From Burkholderia contaminans (GTDB lineage: Bacteria; Pseudomonadota; Gammaproteobacteria; Burkholderiales; Burkholderiaceae): DNA of 64,000 nucleotides. The position numbers were made by a program, and so were the translations under genes. Positions within the stretch are counted from its first letter, which is position 1; each line of letters begins with the position of its first letter. Below, one piece after another: positions 1-10,457 of this stretch. A model generated the notes under the pieces. That model was given only the letters and a program-made list of their open reading frames with translations. It was not told the origin of the DNA and made no database searches. The stretch spans positions 62,001 through 126,000 of the forward strand of contig NZ_CP090642.1 of NCBI RefSeq assembly GCF_029633825.1, written 5' to 3'.

Positions 1-722
1 GCGCGCGGGGGATCGGCGCGCTGGTACGCAGCGCAAGCGCCGCAGATGCGATGCGTGCGGAATTCGGTGATCGCGTGGCCGTCACGGTCGGCGATGTGCG
101 TTCCGATGAAGCCAACGCAGAGGCGGTTGCCACCACACTGGCCGCCTTTGGCAAACTCGACACGCTGGTCGCCAACGCGGGGGTGTGGGACTACTTCGCC
201 TCGCTGCGCAAATTTACCGACGGCAAGCAGCTCGCGCAGACGTATCGGGAAATCTTCGATATCAACGTGCTGGGCTATCTGCTTGCAGCCTATGCGGCGG
301 CGCCGGCGCTACGCGAAACGCGCGGCAGCATGATCTTCACGCTGTCCAACGCCGCTTTCTATGCGGGCGGCGGTGGACCGACCTACGTGGCCTCCAAGCA
401 CGCCGGTGTTGGCCTGGTCCGTCAACTGGCCTACGAGTTGGCGCCGGACGTTCGCGTCAATGCTGTGGCCCCAGGTGGCACGGTCACGCCACTCAAGGGC
501 CCGGAATCGCTCGGCAAGCAGACCTCGAAGCTATCCGAGATTCCTGGTTTTTCCGATGCGGTTGCCAATGCGGTGCCACTGGGCTTTATTGCGCAGCCGG
601 AGGACCACACCGGCCACTACGTGCTGTTGGCCTCGCGGCGCAACTCCTCGGCGACCACGGCCGCCATCCTGCAAAGCGATGGCGGGTGGGAAGTGCGTGG
701 CAGACCTGGACGAAAGACCTAG
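1..722 (+). CDS. Short-chain dehydrogenase, cis-dihydrodiol dehydrogenase type (5' end cut by window)
   Basis: About 240 codons are open from base 3, so the start lies left of the window. The protein resembles BphB/HcaB-type dehydrogenases, which oxidise the cis-dihydrodiol made by a Rieske dioxygenase to a catechol using NAD+. The cofactor glycine motif is off the edge, but the NAGVWD turn, the Tyr-x3-Lys catalytic pair (YVASKHA) and the RVNAVAPGG strand are visible. It starts a rightward run with the nitronate monooxygenase-like gene 57 bases downstream. The dihydrodiol role is inferred from similarity and context. A second, divergent gene of the same type sits at 17678-18508. Confidence 0.8.
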   Translation, partial: ARGIGALVRSASAADAMRAEFGDRVAVTVGDVRSDEANAEAVATTLAAFGKLDTLVANAGVWDYFASLRKFTDGKQLAQTYREIFDINVLGYLLAAYAAAPALRETRGSMIFTLSNAAFYAGGGGPTYVASKHAGVGLVRQLAYELAPDVRVNAVAPGGTVTPLKGPESLGKQTSKLSEIPGFSDAVANAVPLGFIAQPEDHTGHYVLLASRRNSSATTAAILQSDGGWEVRGRPGRKT

Positions 723-779
723 GCGGCTCAGGCGCAGAACAAGACACGAGACAGAGACTCCAACCAGAGACCCCAACAC

Positions 780-1826
780 ATGAACGCACCCAACCCAAGC
801 ACGCCGTCTCCTCAAGCGCGGCTGCGTGAGATATTTCGCGACGCTCGTCTGCCGGTGATGGCCGCGCCGATGTTCCTGGTGTCGAGTCCGGAACTGGTGG
901 GCGCGAGTATGAGCGCCGGTATTGTCGGTACCTACGCTGCGCCTAACGCACGCAATATCGAGGCGCTCGACGTGGCGCTCGGCAGCATTGCTGAACAAGC
1001 CAAAGCCCAAGGCCGCGCGCGAGGTCCCGGACACACGGTGGTGCCATGGGCGCTGAACATGATCGTACACAGCAGCTACGATCGCTTCGATGCCGAAATG
1101 GCGCTCGTCGAGCGTTATCGGCCTGGCATCGTTACCACTGCGTTGGGTACCCCACGCCGCGTGCTCGATCGGGTGCACGGCTATGGCGGCCTGGTGATGG
1201 CGGACGTTATTTCGCCCGCGCTTGCGCGCAAGGCCGTCGAGGCTGGCGTTGACGGGCTGGTGCTCGTTACCAGCGGTGCAGGCGGCCACACGGGGAAATA
1301 CCATCCGTTCGCCTTCCTTGCTGAAGTGAGGCGCTTTTGGGACGGCCCAATCGGCTTGGCAGGCGCCATATCGAGCGGCGAGCATATCCGCGCGGCTCAA
1401 TTGCTCGGCGCGGATTTCGTTGTGGTTGGCACCCGGCTGATCGCCACCAGCGAAAGCATGGCTGTGCCGGCCTATCGCGATCTGGTGGTGTCCAGCGGCA
1501 TGGAGGATCTGGTGTTGTCCAGCGCTGTTTCCGGCGTGCCCGCCAACTGGCTCAAGCCCACCCTCGATGCCGCCGGCTTCTCCGTCGAACAACTCAAGGC
1601 GGAAAAGACGATCGACTTCTCCGGCGATATCGTGGCCGTCCCCAAAGCCTGGAAGGACGTCTGGTCGGCTGGCCACGGCGTCGGCGCGGTGCAAGCGGTG
1701 ACTTCAGTCGCCGACGTGGTGGCTGAACTGGAAGCCAGCTACGCCGCCTGCGTGCGGGCCGAGGTGCAGGCACTGCTGGAATTGCAAAGCCGTTACGCCG
1801 CACAGCCGACGCTGGCCCCAGCCTGA
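780..1826 (+). CDS. Nitronate monooxygenase (2-nitropropane dioxygenase) family flavoprotein
   Basis: 348 residues, the usual size for this FMN-dependent TIM-barrel family. Visible family features are the N-terminal LPVMAAPMFLVSSPELV strand, the glycine-rich GAGGHTG segment near the flavin and substrate, and the phosphate-binding segment GADFVVVGTRLIATSES near residue 220. Known members oxidise alkyl nitronates, but many genes in aromatic-degradation clusters are annotated this way without a tested substrate. It may instead be an FMN-dependent oxidoreductase of an enone or enoyl intermediate. It lies between the dihydrodiol dehydrogenase and the hydratase, all on one strand. Confidence 0.75.
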   Translation: MNAPNPSTPSPQARLREIFRDARLPVMAAPMFLVSSPELVGASMSAGIVGTYAAPNARNIEALDVALGSIAEQAKAQGRARGPGHTVVPWALNMIVHSSYDRFDAEMALVERYRPGIVTTALGTPRRVLDRVHGYGGLVMADVISPALARKAVEAGVDGLVLVTSGAGGHTGKYHPFAFLAEVRRFWDGPIGLAGAISSGEHIRAAQLLGADFVVVGTRLIATSESMAVPAYRDLVVSSGMEDLVLSSAVSGVPANWLKPTLDAAGFSVEQLKAEKTIDFSGDIVAVPKAWKDVWSAGHGVGAVQAVTSVADVVAELEASYAACVRAEVQALLELQSRYAAQPTLAPA

Positions 1827-1896
1827 GCCTGTTCGCAAACACTTCATCCTGCGCACCCCTGTGCACGCACGGACCCCATCCAAGAAGAGACACGGT

Positions 1897-2676
1897 ATGA
1901 CGCAATCCTCCATCCAGCAGGCCGCCGAAGCGCTCTACGAGGCGCGCCGCTCACGCACCACCATTGCGCGTATTTCCGAGACGCATGACATCTCGGGCCT
2001 TGAGGCTGCCTACGAGGTTGCTGCCGTCAACACGCGCCGTGCCCTGGCTGAAGGCCGGCGCATCAGCGGCAAGAAGATCGGTCTGACCTCGGTCGCGGTG
2101 CAGCAGCAGCTTGGTGTGGATCAGCCCGATTTCGGCGTGCTGTTCACCGACACGGAGTTTGTCAGCGGCGCCGAGGTGCCGGTCGACATGCTGATCCAGC
2201 CCAAGGCGGAGGGTGAAGTCGCCTTCGTCATGGGGCGCGATCTTGACGGCGAACTGACCTGGGCCCGCTTCCTGCTGGCCATCGAATATGCGCTGCCTGC
2301 CATCGAGATTGTCGACAGCGTGATCCAGGATTGGCGCATCACGCTGGTGGACACCGTGGCCGACAACGCCTCGTGCGGCCTCTACGTGCTCGGCACCAAT
2401 CCCAAACGCATCACCGATCTCGACCTCGCCGCCGCCGCCATGCAATTCGACCGCAATGGCGAGGCCGCATCGCGCGGTAGTGGCGCTGCCTGCCTCGGGC
2501 ATCCGCTGCACGCGGCCTGGTGGCTTGCGCAAACCATGCAACGCGTGGGCGAACCACTGCGTGCTGGCGACGTGGTGCTGTCGGGAGCGCTGGGGCCGAT
2601 GTTCCCGCTCGTGCGCGGCGACGCGTTGCACCTGCGCGTGGATGGGCTTGGGGATGTGACCTGCCAGACGATCTGA
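1897..2676 (+). CDS. 2-keto-4-pentenoate hydratase / 4-oxalocrotonate decarboxylase family
   Basis: 259 residues from the ATG at 1897, preceded at a normal distance by a purine-rich AAGAAGAGA site; an upstream in-frame GTG lacks such a site. This family (MhpD, DmpH, BphH) hydrates 2-hydroxypenta-2,4-dienoate to 4-hydroxy-2-oxovalerate or decarboxylates 4-oxalocrotonate, using a divalent metal. The GKKIGLTS segment and the AEGEVAFVMGRDL and IEIVDSVIQDWRI metal-site regions are typical. The aldolase and acetaldehyde dehydrogenase that would use its product lie within 3 kb on the same strand. Hydratase is therefore more likely than decarboxylase, but the sequence alone does not settle it. Confidence 0.82.
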   Translation: MTQSSIQQAAEALYEARRSRTTIARISETHDISGLEAAYEVAAVNTRRALAEGRRISGKKIGLTSVAVQQQLGVDQPDFGVLFTDTEFVSGAEVPVDMLIQPKAEGEVAFVMGRDLDGELTWARFLLAIEYALPAIEIVDSVIQDWRITLVDTVADNASCGLYVLGTNPKRITDLDLAAAAMQFDRNGEAASRGSGAACLGHPLHAAWWLAQTMQRVGEPLRAGDVVLSGALGPMFPLVRGDALHLRVDGLGDVTCQTI

Positions 2677-2844
2677 TCCGCCTCACAAACGACCGGCCCC
2701 AGCAGGGAGGGGCGAGGAGACCGCAATGCGACAGAAGCAACAACTAGAACCAACTGCCCCGCACAGGGTAGACCGGGCGTGCCGTCGGGCAGCTAGAGAC
2801 CGCGTTTATACAGTGGGCGCATCCGCTTTCTGGGGGGGCAAACC

Positions 2845-4683
2845 ATGAACGTCCCGTTGACCGCTGACCTGCCGCGCATGGCGCTGCTGGCCACACCTTC
2901 TATCGACCGGATTGATCGCGTCGACGGCAGCTTTCTACTGCGATCGACTGAACCGCTGCAGCCGTATGCACGCTGCGTGGGCGACTGGCTGGAATACTGG
3001 GCGCATGAGGATGGTAACCGAGTCTTCATCGCCGAGCAGGCCGGCACCGACTGGCGTTCGCTTAGCTATGCCGACACGTTAGCAGCGGTGCGCAGCGTTG
3101 CTCAATCCCTGCTGGATCTGGGTGTGGCACCGGATGCGCCAGTGGTGGCGCTGTCAGACAACAGCGTCAATCTGGCGATCCTGTCACTGGCGGCGATGCA
3201 TATAGGGCGCCGCATCGCCATAGTGTCGTCGGCCTACACGCGGATGGCGCGCGATCACTCCAAGCTGCATGCGATTCTCGATCGCTTGCAGCCGGGGTTG
3301 CTGTATGGCGAGCAGGCGGACGTCTACGGTGCAGCCATTTCCACGTGGCAGCCTCAGTGCCCGGTGGTCTACACAGTAGATGCAGAGCAGGCCGGAGCGC
3401 TTTCGTTTGATCGCCTGCTGTCAACGCAGCCCGGCCCGGCGGTCGATGCTGCCTTCCAGGCCGTTACCGGCGACACCGTGGCAAAGCTGCTGCTAACGTC
3501 CGGTTCGACCGGTGCGCCAAAGAGGGTGCTCAACACGCACGCCATGCTGTGCGCCAATCAGCAGATGATCGCGCAGTGCTGGCGGTTCATTGATAGGGCG
3601 CAGCCAGTGGTGCTGGACTGGCTGCCGTGGAGTCACACTTTCGGTGCCAACCACAACTTCAACCTGGTCCTACGCAACGGCGGCACGCTTTATATCGACG
3701 GTGGGCGCCCGGCGCCAGACGCTATTGGGCCAACCCTACAGGCGTTGCAGCAAGTCCGCCCCACGCTGTTTTTCAACGTGCCACGCGGCTACGACGTCCT
3801 GCTGCCATACCTCGAGGCGGATGACACGCTGGCCGCTGCGCTGTTCGGACGGCTTGACATGCTGTTCTTTGCCGGCGCGGCGCTGCCACAGCAGCTCGCC
3901 GAGCGTCTGCGCGCAGTGGCCACGAAGGTGCGTTCGGCCCCGCTGTTCCTTACCACCGAGTGGGGTTCGACCGAGACTTCGCCGGTAATCACCAGCGCTC
4001 ATTTCGAGACTGTCGATACGCGCAACATTGGTGTGCCGGTGCCGGGTATCGAACTGAAGTTCGTGCCGTGCGACCACAAGTACGAACTGCGCGTGCGTGG
4101 TCCTTCGGTGTTTCCCTGCTATCTAGGCGATCTGGACAAGACACGCGATGCCTTCGACGAAGAGGGTTTCTACCGCACAGGCGACGCCGGCAAGCTTGCC
4201 GACCCGGAAAACCCCAGCGCAGGCGTAATCTTCGACGGCCGTGTGGCAGAGGACTTCAAGTTGACTACTGGCACATGGGTGTCCGTCAGCACGCTGCGCG
4301 CAAACGCTGTGGCGGCGCTGGCTCCTTTCGCGCAGGACGTGGTCGTGTCGGGCCACGATCGGGACGAAGTGGGTCTGCTGATCTTTCCGACACCGGCACT
4401 GCGTGCGCTGGCTGGCGACGCAGAGCCGCAGCCATGCGGCAAGTCGCTGGGCGAGCACCCGGCTGTACGGGCCGCGCTGGCAGAGGCGCTGGCGCGGCTG
4501 GGCCGTAATGCCGGCAGCTCTCAGCGGGCTGCCCGCGCGGTGCTGCTGTCTTCGCCACCCTCGATCGAGCGGGGCGAGATCACAGACAAAGGCTATATCA
4601 ACCAGCGCGCGGTGCTAACGCTGCGCGCCGACGATGTGTCGCGGCTGTATTCGGACTGCGCGTCGGTGATCCGACCCGCTTGA
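2845..4683 (+). CDS. Feruloyl-CoA synthase-like AMP-dependent acid:CoA ligase
   Basis: 612 residues of the ANL adenylating superfamily. The ATP-loop [13 protein letters not shown] (about residues 215-227), the TEWGSTE motif, the EEGFYRTGD motif and the C-terminal [11 protein letters not shown] segment with the catalytic lysine are all present. The overall layout, including [17 protein letters not shown], is that of feruloyl-CoA synthases, which activate hydroxycinnamates. Here it lies inside a meta-cleavage lower pathway, so it may activate an aryl or alicyclic acid released by ring opening. A 168-base leader without a recognisable gene precedes it, so it may have its own promoter. Confidence 0.82.
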   Translation: MNVPLTADLPRMALLATPSIDRIDRVDGSFLLRSTEPLQPYARCVGDWLEYWAHEDGNRVFIAEQAGTDWRSLSYADTLAAVRSVAQSLLDLGVAPDAPVVALSDNSVNLAILSLAAMHIGRRIAIVSSAYTRMARDHSKLHAILDRLQPGLLYGEQADVYGAAISTWQPQCPVVYTVDAEQAGALSFDRLLSTQPGPAVDAAFQAVTGDTVAKLLLTSGSTGAPKRVLNTHAMLCANQQMIAQCWRFIDRAQPVVLDWLPWSHTFGANHNFNLVLRNGGTLYIDGGRPAPDAIGPTLQALQQVRPTLFFNVPRGYDVLLPYLEADDTLAAALFGRLDMLFFAGAALPQQLAERLRAVATKVRSAPLFLTTEWGSTETSPVITSAHFETVDTRNIGVPVPGIELKFVPCDHKYELRVRGPSVFPCYLGDLDKTRDAFDEEGFYRTGDAGKLADPENPSAGVIFDGRVAEDFKLTTGTWVSVSTLRANAVAALAPFAQDVVVSGHDRDEVGLLIFPTPALRALAGDAEPQPCGKSLGEHPAVRAALAEALARLGRNAGSSQRAARAVLLSSPPSIERGEITDKGYINQRAVLTLRADDVSRLYSDCASVIRPA

Positions 4684-4748
4684 ACCCGACAAGCCTTTCA
4701 GCATCGTCGCTTTCCTTTTTTCGAACGCAGATCTACATGGAACACGTC

Positions 4749-5693
4749 ATGACCCGCAAGCTCAAAGCGGCCATCGTCGGCTCAGGCAACATCGGCACCG
4801 ACCTGATGATCAAGATTCTGCGCCACGGCAGGCATATCGAAATGGGGGCGATGGTGGGCATCGACCCCGCCTCCGATGGCTTGGCGCGCGCCTCCCGAAT
4901 GGGAGTGGCCATCACTCACGAAGGCGTGGAAGGCCTGACTCGGCTCCCCGTCTTTGCCGACATCGACATCGTCTTTGATGCCACCAGTGCAGGCGCCCAC
5001 GTCAAAAACGACGCCTTCCTGCGCGGCATCAAGCCTGGTATCCGCATGATCGACCTGACCCCGGCCGCTATCGGTCCCTACTGCATCCCGGTGGTCAATG
5101 GTCAGGTGCATCTTGATGCGCTCAACGTCAACATGGTCACCTGTGGTGGGCAGGCGACCATCCCGATGGTCGCGGCCGTTGCGCGCGTGGCCAAGGTGCA
5201 CTACGGCGAGATCATCGCCAGCATCTCCAGCAAGAGCGCTGGCCCTGGCACTCGCGCCAACATCGATGAGTTTACCGAAACTACCTCCAAGGCCATCGAA
5301 GTTGTCGGCGGTGCTACCAAGGGTAAGGCCATCATCGTTCTGAATCCGGCCGAGCCGCCACTGATCATGCGCGACACGGTCTATACCCTGAGCGACTTTG
5401 CGGACGAACAGGCCATTGCCGACTCCATCGCGCGCATGGCCGCCGATGTGCAGGCCTATGTACCGGGCTACCGCCTCAAGCAGAGCGTGCAATTCGACCG
5501 CATCGAACAGCCTATCCGCATTCCGGGTGTGGCCGATCGTATCTCCGGTTTGAAGACCTCGATCTTCTTGGAGGTCGAAGGCGCAGCGCACTACCTGCCG
5601 GCCTACGCCGGCAATCTGGACATCATGACCAGCGCAGCACTGCGCACTGCCGAGCACATGGCAGAGCGCAAGGTGTCTGTCGTCGCCGCGTAG
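4749..5693 (+). CDS. mhpF: Acetaldehyde dehydrogenase (acylating)
   Basis: 314 residues from the ATG at 4749, matching the usual length; an in-frame ATG at 4737 is possible and the frame stays open upstream. The enzyme converts acetaldehyde, CoA and NAD+ to acetyl-CoA and works bound to the 4-hydroxy-2-oxovalerate aldolase. Visible are the Rossmann motif [12 protein letters not shown], the catalytic-cysteine segment [14 protein letters not shown] near residue 130, and the C-terminal NLDIMTSAA region. The partner aldolase follows 20 bases later, the standard order of meta-cleavage operons. Confidence 0.93.
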   Translation: MTRKLKAAIVGSGNIGTDLMIKILRHGRHIEMGAMVGIDPASDGLARASRMGVAITHEGVEGLTRLPVFADIDIVFDATSAGAHVKNDAFLRGIKPGIRMIDLTPAAIGPYCIPVVNGQVHLDALNVNMVTCGGQATIPMVAAVARVAKVHYGEIIASISSKSAGPGTRANIDEFTETTSKAIEVVGGATKGKAIIVLNPAEPPLIMRDTVYTLSDFADEQAIADSIARMAADVQAYVPGYRLKQSVQFDRIEQPIRIPGVADRISGLKTSIFLEVEGAAHYLPAYAGNLDIMTSAALRTAEHMAERKVSVVAA

Positions 5694-5713
5694 AGGGAAT
5701 GGAGAACACCGAC

Positions 5714-6748
5714 ATGAGCACCAAAAAGATTTATATCTCCGACGTGACGCTGCGTGACGGCAGCCACGCCATTCGTCACCAGTACAGCGTTGAGCAAGCC
5801 AAACAGATTGCCCGTGCACTCGATGAAGCGAAAGTCGATTCAATCGAAGTCGCCCACGGCGACGGCCTGCAGGGCGGTAGCTTCAACTACGGTTTCGGCG
5901 CCCACACCGATCTGGAATGGATCGAGGCCGTTGCCAGCGTCGTCAAGCACGCCAAGATCGCCACGCTGCTGCTGCCGGGTATCGGCACCGTGCACGACCT
6001 GAAGGCCGCGTATGAGGCAGGAGCTCGCGTGGTGCGCGTCGCCACGCACTGCACGGAAGCTGACATCTCCCGTCAGCATATCGAGTATGCCCGTCATCTC
6101 GGCATGGAAGCGGTCGGCTTCCTGATGATGAGCCATATGACCACGCCGCAGGCACTGGCCCAGCAGGCCAAGCTGATGGAGGGCTATGGTGCCACTTGTT
6201 GCTATGTGGTCGACTCGGGCGGTGCGCTGAATATGAACGACGTCCGTGAGCGCTTTCGCGCGTTCAAAGACACTCTCAAGCCTGAGACAGAGACCGGCAT
6301 TCATGCCCACCATAACCTGAGTCTGGGTGTGGCCAACTCCATCGTGGCAGTGGAAGAGGGTTGCGACCGGGTGGACGCAAGTCTGGCAGGCATGGGGGCC
6401 GGCGCGGGTAACGCACCGCTGGAAGTGTTTATCGCTGCCGCGGAGCGCATGGGCTGGAATCACGGTACCAACCTGTACACGTTGATGGATGCAGCCGACG
6501 ATATCGTGCGACCGCTGCAGGACCGTCCCGTGCGCGTGGACCGCGAGACGCTCGCGCTGGGCTATGCCGGCGTGTACTCCAGCTTTTTGCGTCATTCGGA
6601 GGCCGCCGCGAAGAAGTACAACCTCAAGACCGTCGACATCCTTGTCGAACTGGGCAAGCGCCGCATGGTGGGAGGGCAGGAGGACATGATCGTAGACGTC
6701 GCGCTTGACCTGCTCCAGGCAAAAGAACCCAATCGCGCGATCGGGTAG
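5714..6748 (+). CDS. mhpE: 4-hydroxy-2-oxovalerate aldolase
   Basis: 344 residues from the ATG at 5714, which follows a GGAGA site; an in-frame ATG at 5699 lies on top of that site. The enzyme splits 4-hydroxy-2-oxovalerate to pyruvate and acetaldehyde with a divalent metal and channels the aldehyde to the dehydrogenase encoded just upstream. The HMGL-like motif [14 protein letters not shown] is at the N-terminus, and the metal-binding [12 protein letters not shown] segment lies near residue 200. Gene order and 20-base spacing fit a translationally linked pair with mhpF. Confidence 0.93.
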   Translation: MSTKKIYISDVTLRDGSHAIRHQYSVEQAKQIARALDEAKVDSIEVAHGDGLQGGSFNYGFGAHTDLEWIEAVASVVKHAKIATLLLPGIGTVHDLKAAYEAGARVVRVATHCTEADISRQHIEYARHLGMEAVGFLMMSHMTTPQALAQQAKLMEGYGATCCYVVDSGGALNMNDVRERFRAFKDTLKPETETGIHAHHNLSLGVANSIVAVEEGCDRVDASLAGMGAGAGNAPLEVFIAAAERMGWNHGTNLYTLMDAADDIVRPLQDRPVRVDRETLALGYAGVYSSFLRHSEAAAKKYNLKTVDILVELGKRRMVGGQEDMIVDVALDLLQAKEPNRAIG

Positions 6749-6752
6749 TGTC

Positions 6753-7775
6753 ATGACTACGTTCAAGCTGAGAATCGAGCCGGCCGGTGTCGAAATCCCA
6801 TGCTCTGCCGATGGCAGCCTGCTCGATGCAGCATTGGCGGCCGGTTACTTTCCGCGCCACAGTTGTCGTCGTGGCCAATGCAACGCTTGCGAGACGCGGG
6901 TCGTGTCAGGTGACGTGCGTTACCCGGACGACTTCGAGCCGGAAGGCGTGCGCGACGGCTACGTCCTCTCTTGTCAGGCGCGGTGCGTGACGGATGTCAC
7001 AATTGAAGCCCCCGAGGTTGCGTCCACGGCGGGGCAGCGCATCGTGCAGACCGGCGCACGCGTGCTCGACGTCGATCGCGTCAGCGCCGACGTGGCGCGT
7101 GTGCGGCTCAGCGTACCGCCGGAGTCGGGTTTCGCGTTCCAGGCGGGGCAATACGTCGAGGTGATCCTGCGTGATGGTTCGCGCCGCAGTTATTCGATGG
7201 CAAATGCGCCCGACGAAAACGGTACGATTGAATGGCATGTGCGGGCCGTGCCCGACGGGCGCTTCTCCAACCACGTGTATCGCACGCTGAAGCAGCGCGA
7301 CTTGCTGCGCATCGAGGGCCCGTTTGGCACGTTCATGCTGCGTGACACGATGGCGCCGATCATACTGTTGGCCACCGGTACCGGCTACGCGCCGATCGCC
7401 GCCATGCTCAAGACCCACTCAGCGAAAATCGTTGAACGCGGCGCGGTGCTCTATTGGGGCGGTGCACGTCTTGCCGATCTCTACGCTCACGACGAGGTAC
7501 ATGCGTGGGAGCAGGTCCATCCTGGCTTCCGTTTTGTTCCTGTGCTGTCAGGAGACGAGCCTGGTTGGACCGGACGCAACGGCTTCGCGCACGAGGTTGT
7601 TGCTGCGGATTTCCCTGATCTTTCGCGGCACGAAGTATATGCATGCGGTAATCCGTTGATGGTCGAAGCTGCGCGGCACACCTTCACGCAAGCGAACGGG
7701 CTGCCGACGACGAGCTTTTTCAGTGATGCTTTTGTGACCCGTTTCGAACACCCAATTGTTGAAGAAAGAGCGTGA
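6753..7775 (+). CDS. [2Fe-2S] ferredoxin / FAD-NAD(P)H reductase fusion (oxygenase reductase type)
   Basis: 340 residues starting 4 bases after the aldolase stop. The N-terminal plant-type ferredoxin domain carries the cluster cysteines in SCRRGQCNACETRV and a fourth in LSCQA near residue 75. An FNR-like module follows: the FAD-binding RSYSMAN motif, the NAD-binding LLATGTGYAPIAAM motif, and the C-terminal VYACGNPLMVEAA region. Such proteins (BenC, XylZ and CDP-6-deoxy-glucoseen reductase-like) pass electrons to Rieske or other oxygenases. The oxygenase at 18505 has its own ferredoxin and reductase, so this one may serve an oxygenase outside the window. A regulatory role, as known for ThnY of tetralin degradation, is an alternative. 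Confidence 0.85.
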   Translation: MTTFKLRIEPAGVEIPCSADGSLLDAALAAGYFPRHSCRRGQCNACETRVVSGDVRYPDDFEPEGVRDGYVLSCQARCVTDVTIEAPEVASTAGQRIVQTGARVLDVDRVSADVARVRLSVPPESGFAFQAGQYVEVILRDGSRRSYSMANAPDENGTIEWHVRAVPDGRFSNHVYRTLKQRDLLRIEGPFGTFMLRDTMAPIILLATGTGYAPIAAMLKTHSAKIVERGAVLYWGGARLADLYAHDEVHAWEQVHPGFRFVPVLSGDEPGWTGRNGFAHEVVAADFPDLSRHEVYACGNPLMVEAARHTFTQANGLPTTSFFSDAFVTRFEHPIVEERA

Positions 7776-7954
7776 GAAATTCGGCTGCGGTCGCGCCAAA
7801 TACAGCGCTCGGTTCTGCTATTGGCGGGAGCGTGCTCTTTTGCTTGGCAACACCAGTGAATCTTGGCATGCATCTGACCGTTGCCATCTTGTAGTCAACG
7901 AAGCAATCACTGGCTAGTCACTCAACCCAACTCTCAGACGGAAAGGAAACACGC

Positions 7955-9121
7955 ATGAATATCCACGAGTACCAAGGCAAGGAAATCCTGCGCAAATACA
8001 ATGTGCCGGTTCCGCGCGGCACTCCGGCCTTCTCGGTCGACGAAGCCATCGAGGCTGCAGAAATCCTGGGCGGCCCGGTGTGGGTCGTGAAGGCACAGAT
8101 TCATGCGGGTGGCCGTGGCAAGGGCGGTGGCGTGAAGATTGCCAAGAGCATGGACCAGGTCAAGGAATACGCCAGCAGCATCCTGGGCATGACGCTGGAG
8201 ACGCACCAGACCGGTCCGGAAGGCAAGCTGGTCAAGCGCCTGCTGATCGAAGAAGGCGCGGACATCAAGAAGGAACTGTACGTGTCGTTGGTGGTGGACC
8301 GTGTGTCGCAGCAAGTGGCGCTGATGGCCTCGAGCGAGGGCGGCATGGACATCGAAGAAGTCGCCGTAACGCATCCGGAAAAGATCCACACACTGCTGAT
8401 CGATCCGCAAACTGGCTTGCAAGACGCTCAGGCTGACGACATCGCTAGCAAGATCGGCGTGCCGGATGCTTCGCTCGCGCAAGCCCGCCAAGCCCTGCAT
8501 GGCCTGTACAAGGCATTCTGGGAAACCGATGCTTCGCAAGCCGAAATCAACCCGCTGATCCTGACCGGCGACGGCAAGGTCATCGCGCTTGACGCCAAGT
8601 TCAACTTCGACTCGAACGCGCTGTTCCGTCACCCGGAAATCGTGGCGTACCGCGATCTGGATGAAGAAGACCCGGCTGAAATCGAAGCCTCCAAGTTCGA
8701 CCTGGCCTACATCTCGCTCGATGGCAACATCGGCTGCCTGGTGAACGGTGCCGGGCTGGCCATGGCCACGATGGACACCATCAAACTGTTCGGCGGTGAG
8801 CCGGCCAACTTCCTCGACGTGGGCGGCGGAGCCACCACAGAGAAGGTGACCGAAGCCTTCAAGCTGATGCTGAAGAACCCGTACGTGAAGGCCATCCTGG
8901 TCAACATATTCGGCGGCATCATGCGTTGCGACGTGATCGCCGAAGGCGTGATCGCTGCGGCGAAGGCGGTGTCGCTGTCGGTGCCGCTGGTCGTGCGCAT
9001 GAAGGGTACCAACGAAGACCTTGGCAAGAAGTTGCTGGCCGACTCGGGTCTGCCCATCATCGCCGCAGACACGATGGCAGAGGCCGCCGAGAAGGTCGTG
9101 GCCGCAGCCGCCGGCAAGTAA
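7955..9121 (+). CDS. sucC: Succinyl-CoA synthetase beta subunit
   Basis: 388 residues, full length. SucC with SucD interconverts succinyl-CoA and succinate with substrate-level ATP formation. The [13 protein letters not shown] start, the ATP-grasp segment [14 protein letters not shown], and the C-terminal [16 protein letters not shown] segment are hallmark sequences. An AAAGGAAA site precedes the ATG. The gene is intact, and the 179 bases before it separate it from the catabolic run. sucCD is normally core metabolism, so finding it between accessory genes suggests either a second copy supplying CoA-ester interconversion or a core fragment beside an insertion zone. Confidence 0.95.
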   Translation: MNIHEYQGKEILRKYNVPVPRGTPAFSVDEAIEAAEILGGPVWVVKAQIHAGGRGKGGGVKIAKSMDQVKEYASSILGMTLETHQTGPEGKLVKRLLIEEGADIKKELYVSLVVDRVSQQVALMASSEGGMDIEEVAVTHPEKIHTLLIDPQTGLQDAQADDIASKIGVPDASLAQARQALHGLYKAFWETDASQAEINPLILTGDGKVIALDAKFNFDSNALFRHPEIVAYRDLDEEDPAEIEASKFDLAYISLDGNIGCLVNGAGLAMATMDTIKLFGGEPANFLDVGGGATTEKVTEAFKLMLKNPYVKAILVNIFGGIMRCDVIAEGVIAAAKAVSLSVPLVVRMKGTNEDLGKKLLADSGLPIIAADTMAEAAEKVVAAAAGK

Positions 9122-9215
9122 ACCGCCCGCTGACCCAACCATACGCGAACTCGAGCGGCGTGCCGAAGTACGAGACGGTACGACGGCACGGCTCGCTGCA
9201 TACAAGGATTACCGC

Positions 9216-10097
9216 ATGTCGATTCTGATTAACAAAGACACCAAGGTCATCACCCAGGGAATCACCGGCAAGACCGGCCAGTTCCACACCCGTGGCTGCC
9301 GCGACTACGCCAACGGCACGAACTGCTTCGTCGCCGGCGTGAACCCGAAGAAGGCTGGCGAAGACTTCGAGGGCATTCCCATCTACGCAACCGTCAAGGA
9401 CGCCAAGGCACGAACCGGCGCGACCGTTTCGGTGATCTACGTGCCTCCCGCAGGCGCTGCCGACGCGATCTGGGAAGCTGTGGAAGCCGAACTGGATCTG
9501 GTGGTTTGCATTACCGAGGGCATCCCCGTTCGCGACATGATGATGGTCAAGGACAAGATGCGTAAGGGTGGCAGCAAGACGCTGCTGCTGGGACCGAATT
9601 GCCCGGGCCTGATCACGCCGGACGAAATCAAGATCGGCATCATGCCGGGCCACATCCACCGCAAGGGCCGCATCGGCGTGGTGTCGCGCTCGGGCACGCT
9701 GACGTACGAAGCCGTGGGCCAGTTGACCGCGCTGGGCTTGGGCCAATCGTCGGCAGTTGGTATCGGCGGCGACCCGATCAACGGCCTGAAGCACATCGAC
9801 GTCATGAAGATGTTCAACGACGATCCGGAAACGGACGCCGTGGTCATGATCGGTGAAATCGGCGGTCCGGACGAAGCTAACGCGGCTTACTGGATCAGGG
9901 ACAACATGAAGAAGCCGGTGGTGGGCTTCATCGCTGGCGTGACCGCGCCTCCGGGCAAGCGCATGGGGCACGCCGGCGCGCTGATCTCGGGCGGAGCCGA
10001 CACGGCACAGGCCAAGCTCGACATCATGGAAGAGTGCGGCATCAAGACCACCAAGAACCCGTCGGAAATGGCGCGTCTGCTCAAGGCGATGCTTTGA
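9216..10097 (+). CDS. sucD: Succinyl-CoA synthetase alpha subunit
   Basis: 293 residues from the ATG at 9216 (AAGGATT site just upstream); the frame is open further upstream but that part overlaps sucC and has no start signal. The MSILINKDTKVITQGITGKT start, the CoA-binding region, and the active-site histidine segment MGHAGALIS that is phosphorylated during catalysis are present. It forms the synthetase with sucC, 94 bases upstream. An IS66 transposase scrap begins 6 bases after its stop codon, so a rearrangement boundary directly abuts the gene. Confidence 0.95.
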   Translation: MSILINKDTKVITQGITGKTGQFHTRGCRDYANGTNCFVAGVNPKKAGEDFEGIPIYATVKDAKARTGATVSVIYVPPAGAADAIWEAVEAELDLVVCITEGIPVRDMMMVKDKMRKGGSKTLLLGPNCPGLITPDEIKIGIMPGHIHRKGRIGVVSRSGTLTYEAVGQLTALGLGQSSAVGIGGDPINGLKHIDVMKMFNDDPETDAVVMIGEIGGPDEANAAYWIRDNMKKPVVGFIAGVTAPPGKRMGHAGALISGGADTAQAKLDIMEECGIKTTKNPSEMARLLKAML

Positions 10098-10103
10098 GCA
10101 GGA

Positions 10104-10325
10104 TCCACCAGCGAGTATAGGTTGGCCGAGGCGTTGGCGCCCGCCACGGTATCGCAGAACCACCAGTTGCGGCACCCGACGACGAACGGCCGGATGGCGT
10201 TCTCGCACGGTTCGTTCGAGACGGGCAGGCGCCGTTCTCGACGTAATGGGTCACTTTGGGACTCTGCCCATCAAGTAGCGCACGGCTTTGCCGAACAGGC
10301 TTTGTGGCAGCACGGTGTGCCGGTC
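10104..10325 (-). mobile_element. IS66-family transposase remnant (3' part of tnpC), frameshifted
   Basis: The minus strand encodes, in three adjoining frames, the C-terminal IS66 transposase signature: SLFGKAVRYLMG, then KVTHYVENG, then RLPVSNEPCENAIRPFVVG followed by NWWFCDTVAGANASANLYSL. At least two single-base frame changes break it. The rest of the element is missing on both sides, and the left edge is 6 bases from the sucD stop. It is a dead fragment marking an old recombination or deletion point. Confidence 0.75.
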
Positions 10326-10457
10326 CGTCCGGGGAATGCGGCTTTGCGTGCCGAGGCTTATTTATGCAACAAAGCCACTAAAATTCAATATCAGATGGTC
10401 AATTGCATGACTTCGCATGCCAGCCGATCTGCTGATTTGATACATTTGCGAAACTGG

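Noticed and set aside
4782..5843. Long minus-strand open frame opposite mhpF and mhpE
   Set aside because: Its codons mirror the plus-strand genes of a GC-rich genome; the plus-strand proteins are unmistakable.
7934..9205. 423-codon minus-strand frame opposite sucC
   Set aside because: Shadow of sucC; His/Gln/Arg-rich and without family similarity.
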